A DNA stretch of 64,000 nucleotides from Asterias amurensis (Eukaryota; Echinodermata; Asteroidea; Forcipulatida; Asteriidae), in contig NC_092657.1 in assembly GCF_032118995.1 (NCBI RefSeq), forward strand, positions 16,350,181 through 16,414,180, given 5' to 3'. A program made the position numbers and the translations under genes. Every line of letters starts with the position of its first letter. Position 1 is the stretch's first letter. A model generated the notes under the pieces. It was not told the DNA's origin. It saw only the letters and a program-made list of their open reading frames with translations, and did not search any database. Of this stretch, positions 59,973 to 64,000 are shown one piece after another.

Positions 59973-60404
59973 AAACTATTCATGTGACGTCACTCATTAA
60001 AGGGAAAGGACACTATTGGTTTGTCAAAGACTAGCCTTCACAGTTGGTGTATCTCAACATATGCATAAAATAAACCTGTGAAAATTTGAGCTCAATCGGT
60101 CATCGAAGTTGCGAGATAATAATGACAGAAAATAACCCTTGTCACACGAAGTTGTGTGAGTTTAGATGGTTGATTTCGAGAACTCAAGTTCTAAACTTGA
60201 GGTCTCGAAATTAAATTCGTGGAAAATTACTTCTTTCTCGAAAACTATGCCACTTCAGAGGAATCCGTTTCTCACAATGTTTTAAACCACCAACCTCTCC
60301 CCATTACTCGTCACCAAGAAAGGTTTTATGCTAATAATTATTTTGAGTAATTACCAATAGTGTCCACTGCCTTTAAATTATTCATGTGACGTCACTCATT
60401 AAAG
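59971..60404. repeat. Direct repeat TTAA-X-TTAA flanking a MITE
   Basis: ATTCATGTGACGTCACTCAT between two TTAA tetramers occurs at 59971-60002 and at 60373-60404. The family A MITE lies exactly between. TGACGTCA is a perfect CRE-like palindrome. Confidence 0.85.
59997..60376. mobile_element. TTAA MITE family A
   Basis: TTAAAGGGAAAGGACACTAT to ACCAATAGTGTCCACTGCC then TTTAA. Confidence 0.87.
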
Positions 60405-60581
60405 TGTAAAATATATGTACGTATCTTTTTGACGAATCTTTTAACGAAACTGTTCTATATTCAATAGGGAAATAGACTCTTCAGTGTAGATACGTGACTA
60501 CAATGTATACCCACTTCGGCTCGTATATTATTCTACTCACGAATTTACACTTTCTCGTCTATTCTCCTGAACATAACTTTC

Positions 60582-60795
60582 GTAATGACTATCTCTTATG
60601 AGTTGGGGTGGGTCTGATGAGTTGGGATGAGTTGGGGTGGGTCTGAAAAGAACCGTTGGTTTCAACGGTGTTTTGTGTTGAAACCAACGGTTCTTTTCAG
60701 AACCACCCCAACTCATTAAAGATGGTCATTACATGGTGTTACCGCAAACCTTTCTATATCGTATTTCCACCATGCAAAGTTTCAAATCCTACCTA
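60582..60795. repeat. Head-to-head GCGGTAACACC repeat ends (fold-back)
   Basis: AGAACCGTTGGTTTCAACGG is followed by its inverse GTTGAAACCAACGGTTCTTT. The arms contain GAGTTGGGGTGGGTCTGA on the left and CACCCCAACTCATT on the right, then ATGGTGTTACCGCAAACC. A GATGAGTTGGG block is triplicated at 60600-60640. Confidence 0.75.
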
Positions 60796-61176
60796 TTTTG
60801 ATATTGGTGAAATAAATAATGAAAATAGTGAACAAAACTTGTCTAAGTTTCTTTTGTTTTTACAATGGTTTGATGAGAAACTAACATCAATTTTGCATTT
60901 GCATTGTACAACACATTGGCTGTAATATGCCTGTCACAATCTTCGACACAACGAATCTGTTCAAATTAATTGACGTTACGTTGTTGACATTCCATCTAAA
61001 AGGTCGTTTTGTACTATTTTCCGATTTTACAATAAACCGAAGTCCAAAATCAATCTGTTAAAGATTTTGCCCCATAATTATCAACCAATTATTGTTATGT
61101 CGCTACAGGTGCCCGAAAATATATTGATAAAAACGGACTTTGGAACCATTGAGTTGTGCGGCACCTCCGTTTGTTT
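60796..61176. other. Unannotated intergenic stretch
   Basis: AT-rich, no gene or repeat match. Confidence 0.35.
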
Positions 61177-61953
61177 ACAGACACATGGACACGTTTGGAG
61201 ATAATATTTTCAAAGACCAGTATTCTCGCTGGGTGTATCCAAACAGATTCATAAAAAAAAAAACTGTGAAATTGTTTGCTCCGTTGGTCATCGAAGTCGC
61301 AAGTAAAATAAATGTGGGTAAAGTTGTACAAATTTGTGTGCTTTCAGAGGCCTTAAAGGAACACGTTGCCTTGGATCGGACGAGTTGGTATATAAAAAGC
61401 GTTTGAAACCGTTTGTTATGAAATGTATACGGTTAGAAAGATGTTTTAAAAGTAGAATATAATGATCCACACAAGTATCACTCAAAGTTGCACGGTTTTC
61501 TTTTTACGTCGCGAACTATCACGGTCGGCCATTTATGGGAGTCAAAATTTTGACTACCATAAATGGCCGACCGTGTTATTGGACGAGGTAACAAGAAAAC
61601 CAAGCAATTTCGAGGCATATTTGTGTAGATCATTGTATTCTACTTTTACATTATCTTTCTAACCATATGCATTTTATAACAAACGGTCACAAAACACTTT
61701 TCAAAGACCAACTCGACCGATCCAAGGCAACGTGTTCCTTTAAAAGACTTCAGGCCTGAAGTCGTTCTCAGCTTCAAATAATTTACCGAGAAATTACCTC
61801 CTTCTCAAACACTATAGACGTTATACAATGTACATCATATAGAACCGTTTTGGCACAATGTATACATAAACAGCTCTCCGTAGTCGTTAGCGAGTAATTA
61901 AGTTGTTATGCCAATATCTTGAGTAATGACAAAACGTGTCCAGTGCCTTCAGA
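61177..61953. mobile_element. Family A/C MITE split by a family D MITE
   Basis: The outer element starts at CACATGGACACGTTTGG and ends ACGTGTCCAGTGCCTTCA. Its interior is broken at TTAA by 61353-61743. Confidence 0.65.
61353..61743. mobile_element. Fold-back TTAA MITE family D (nested)
   Basis: TTAAAGGAACACGTTGCC to GGCAACGTGTTCCTTTAA. The centre GGGAGTCAAAATTTTGACTA is palindromic. It is 391 bp, the same length as 17409-17799. Confidence 0.88.
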
Positions 61954-62209
61954 CGCCTGTGAAGTTTTCCTATGTGCAATCCGGACTCCAAATAACCACT
62001 CATCGTCGACATTATGGTGTTCCGAGGACCCGAAGGAGCGTATCTATGGCAATACACGCACCATAATCGCTCTACCGAACACAAATAAAACTTCCGGTGT
62101 TATTACTAATTACCAAATTTATAATCATATTTTATAGTGCTCGCAACATTATCAAGTACATGTCTTTGATCAGTTTATATTTATGTTTTTAAAATCAGAA
62201 ATAATTGTT

Positions 62210-62290
62210 TTAAAGCCATTGGACCCTTTCGGTACAGAAACAAAATAAAAGTTCACATATTTACACATAATTTACAGGATTTACAGCAGT
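62210..62290. mobile_element. MITE family B left fragment
   Basis: TTAAAGCCATTGGACCCTTT, GTTCACATATTTACACATAA, then joins the half family D element. Confidence 0.7.
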
Positions 62291-62487
62291 TTTGGACTCC
62301 CATAAATGGCCGACCGTGTAAAAGTAAGCAAAGTAAAAGGAAAACCACGCAATTTCGAGGCATATTTGTGTGGATCATTGTACTCTACTTTTAAAACATC
62401 TTTCCAACCATATGCATTTTATAACAAACGGTTACAAACGCTTTTCAAAGACCAACTCGACCGATCCAAGGCAACGTGTTCCTTTAA
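62291..62487. mobile_element. Right half of a family D MITE
   Basis: Begins at the palindrome centre (GGACTCCCATAAATGGCCGA) and ends CAACGTGTTCCTTTAA. The left half is missing. Confidence 0.75.
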
Positions 62488-64000
62488 GTTTTTAATATCT
62501 ACATGTACTATTCCTCTATGTATAGACTAGTCCTAAGTTATGTTGACTCGTTGTGAAATCGACGCCACTGGTTATTTATGGTCCGACTGAGTAGGTGTGA
62601 AATATTTACGCTACGGGAATTTGGTTTCCTTATAGTTACTAGACATACCATAACCGAAACCGTATCCCTCTTTTGTAGAAATGTCCTTTTGCTTACAATT
62701 ATATGGACCGCAGATCACGTCTACAAGGTGGTCGACAATAAAGAGCATGAGTAAAAGATGAGAAGGAGAAACAGGGGCTGATCTGAGCAGATGTCTTACC
62801 AACTATCGAGATTGCCCGATAGCTGACGAGAATGTTTGAAATGCTATAATATACACATCGGCTTTAAAGGGAATGGACACTATACCTATTCCAACAAACG
62901 GGACAGCACATTCGTGGCTCCAACAAAACAAATCGGTGAATTTTGAGGGAATTAACTATCTTAATCCGTGCGATCAATGGCGAGGTAAATTTACACTTCG
63001 AACAAATCGTTACAGCTTCTGTAAACTGAATTTAGCGTATGGAATGTTGAAGAATTATACAAAATGGATTTACCGTGTAACGTGACAATGGATTCGTAGG
63101 GCGCTTTCAGATTTTGCAAACGTAAAGGTAAAACACGCATGTGATGTTTAGTGTACACACACAAGTAGCATTACAAACTACAACGTCCGAGAATGTGAAT
63201 TGGAATGTGGTATGATTTTGATAATGGATTAATTTTCTTGAAAACTGTACATGGAAACCTATGAAAAAAAATAACCGAAAAACTGATTGTGTAAAATAGT
63301 TTGAAAACTAAAGGATCGCTATTTATCATGACATACGAACCGTTGACAACCGGCGGACTTTGACGTCACATGCTAACAATAATAACCTTATTAACAGAGA
63401 TGTTTTTACAAATTTGATACAAAGCGCACAATCAGCTTACACAAAATTAATGAACAATTATTTCAAGTAAGCTCCGCTGTGTTCACTGCATAAAAAGTGG
63501 GATGTTGGGGTTATAAAATTAGTATCTGATTTACTCAAACCAAATAGTAAGGACAGAGCTCAAACCATGCCCAAACGAGTGGTGTCAGGACACTTTGTAC
63601 CTTTGCCACTTCGTACCCTGGACACTTCGTATCTTTTCAAGGTGCGAAGTGACTTTGGACACTTCGTACCTTGAACACTTCGTACCTTCTTACAAGACAC
63701 TTCGTACCTTCTCACAATTATACACAATTCGTAGAGATTTAAAGGTTAAAACGGCCGGCCCGAAGTAACAGTGTAGTAGGGTCTGGAATTTTGTTTCTAT
63801 ATCCAGTCTCCACTATTCACCCATCTTTAGGAATATTTGGGTAAATTATGGAGACATTCCTACCACAACTTCCTACCACAACTTTTTCATTCGTTATGAA
63901 ACAAACTAGTATATAATTTACTCAATGATTAACTATTCCTGTTGCCAGTTGGTAAACATAAGGGAAAAGTAGCAGTATACGGACAATTTTGCAAAGGGTA
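62488..64000. other. Gene-free right edge
   Basis: It holds a fragment of the TTTCACAAAGAG palindromic family (about 62525-62570), a SINE S3 head scrap (62780-62822, minus), and a MITE-like left end TTAAAGGGAATGGACACTAT at 62863 whose remainder I do not recognise. Short TTCGTACCT repeats lie at 63586-63715. No gene supported. Confidence 0.4.
63586..63715. repeat. GACACTTCGTACCT short tandem array
   Basis: CACTTCGTACC recurs at least four times with variable spacers. AAGGTGCGAAGTG is an inverted copy in the middle. Confidence 0.7.

Noticed and set aside
61462..61662. ORF also seen at 17518-17799
   Set aside because: Both are the left arm of family D MITEs.

Overview
The window is animal nuclear DNA: a gene with many short exons and GT-AG introns, two secreted lectin genes, tRNA-derived SINEs, and large numbers of short non-coding inverted-repeat transposons (MITEs). 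The mix of deuterostome-type SINEs, a NACHT-WD40 gene, C-type lectins and one dominant TTAA-flanked MITE family suggests an echinoderm, most likely a sea star. That assignment is inference from repeat and gene style; no marker gene confirms it.

Bases 1-7235 hold a small tandem array of C-type lectins on the + strand, at 1293-1802 and 6332-6850. Each gene is a single exon with a signal peptide and one lectin domain. Their 5' flanks are also duplicated, in up to three copies. Bases 7236-12586 carry no recognisable gene. They hold MITEs, a degenerate three-copy 215-bp tandem repeat and palindromic repeats.

Bases 12587-45301 are filled by one minus-strand gene that I assembled from 23 exons. Every splice phase agrees, and the sum is 6570 nt or 2189 residues from the proposed ATG. 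The predicted protein has a roughly 370-residue low-complexity N-terminus, the RIFISSTFSD-type N-terminal domain of NWD proteins, a NACHT NTPase with Walker A and B motifs, a helical region, and a C-terminal WD40 array split by a charged coiled coil. It is an NWD1/NWD2-like STAND-class signalling or scaffold ATPase. Its introns are packed with MITEs, SINEs, LINE scraps, two hAT-type MITEs with perfect 8-bp target duplications, and a 30-bp minisatellite of about 28 copies.

Bases 45302-64000 are intergenic and repeat-rich. They contain the putative promoter side of the NWD-like gene, more TTAA MITEs, tRNA-derived SINE copies, LINE tails, a decayed non-LTR reverse transcriptase end at 52945-53505, and fragments of a family whose ends carry a hammerhead-like core.

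The most informative structural signals are the TTAA MITEs, which form at least five families. They abut while sharing one TTAA, nest within one another, form chimeras, and in two places sit between long direct repeats of the form TTAA-X-TTAA. Other leads are the altered calcium-site motif and extra cysteine pair shared by both lectins, and the N-terminal extension of the NACHT-WD40 protein.
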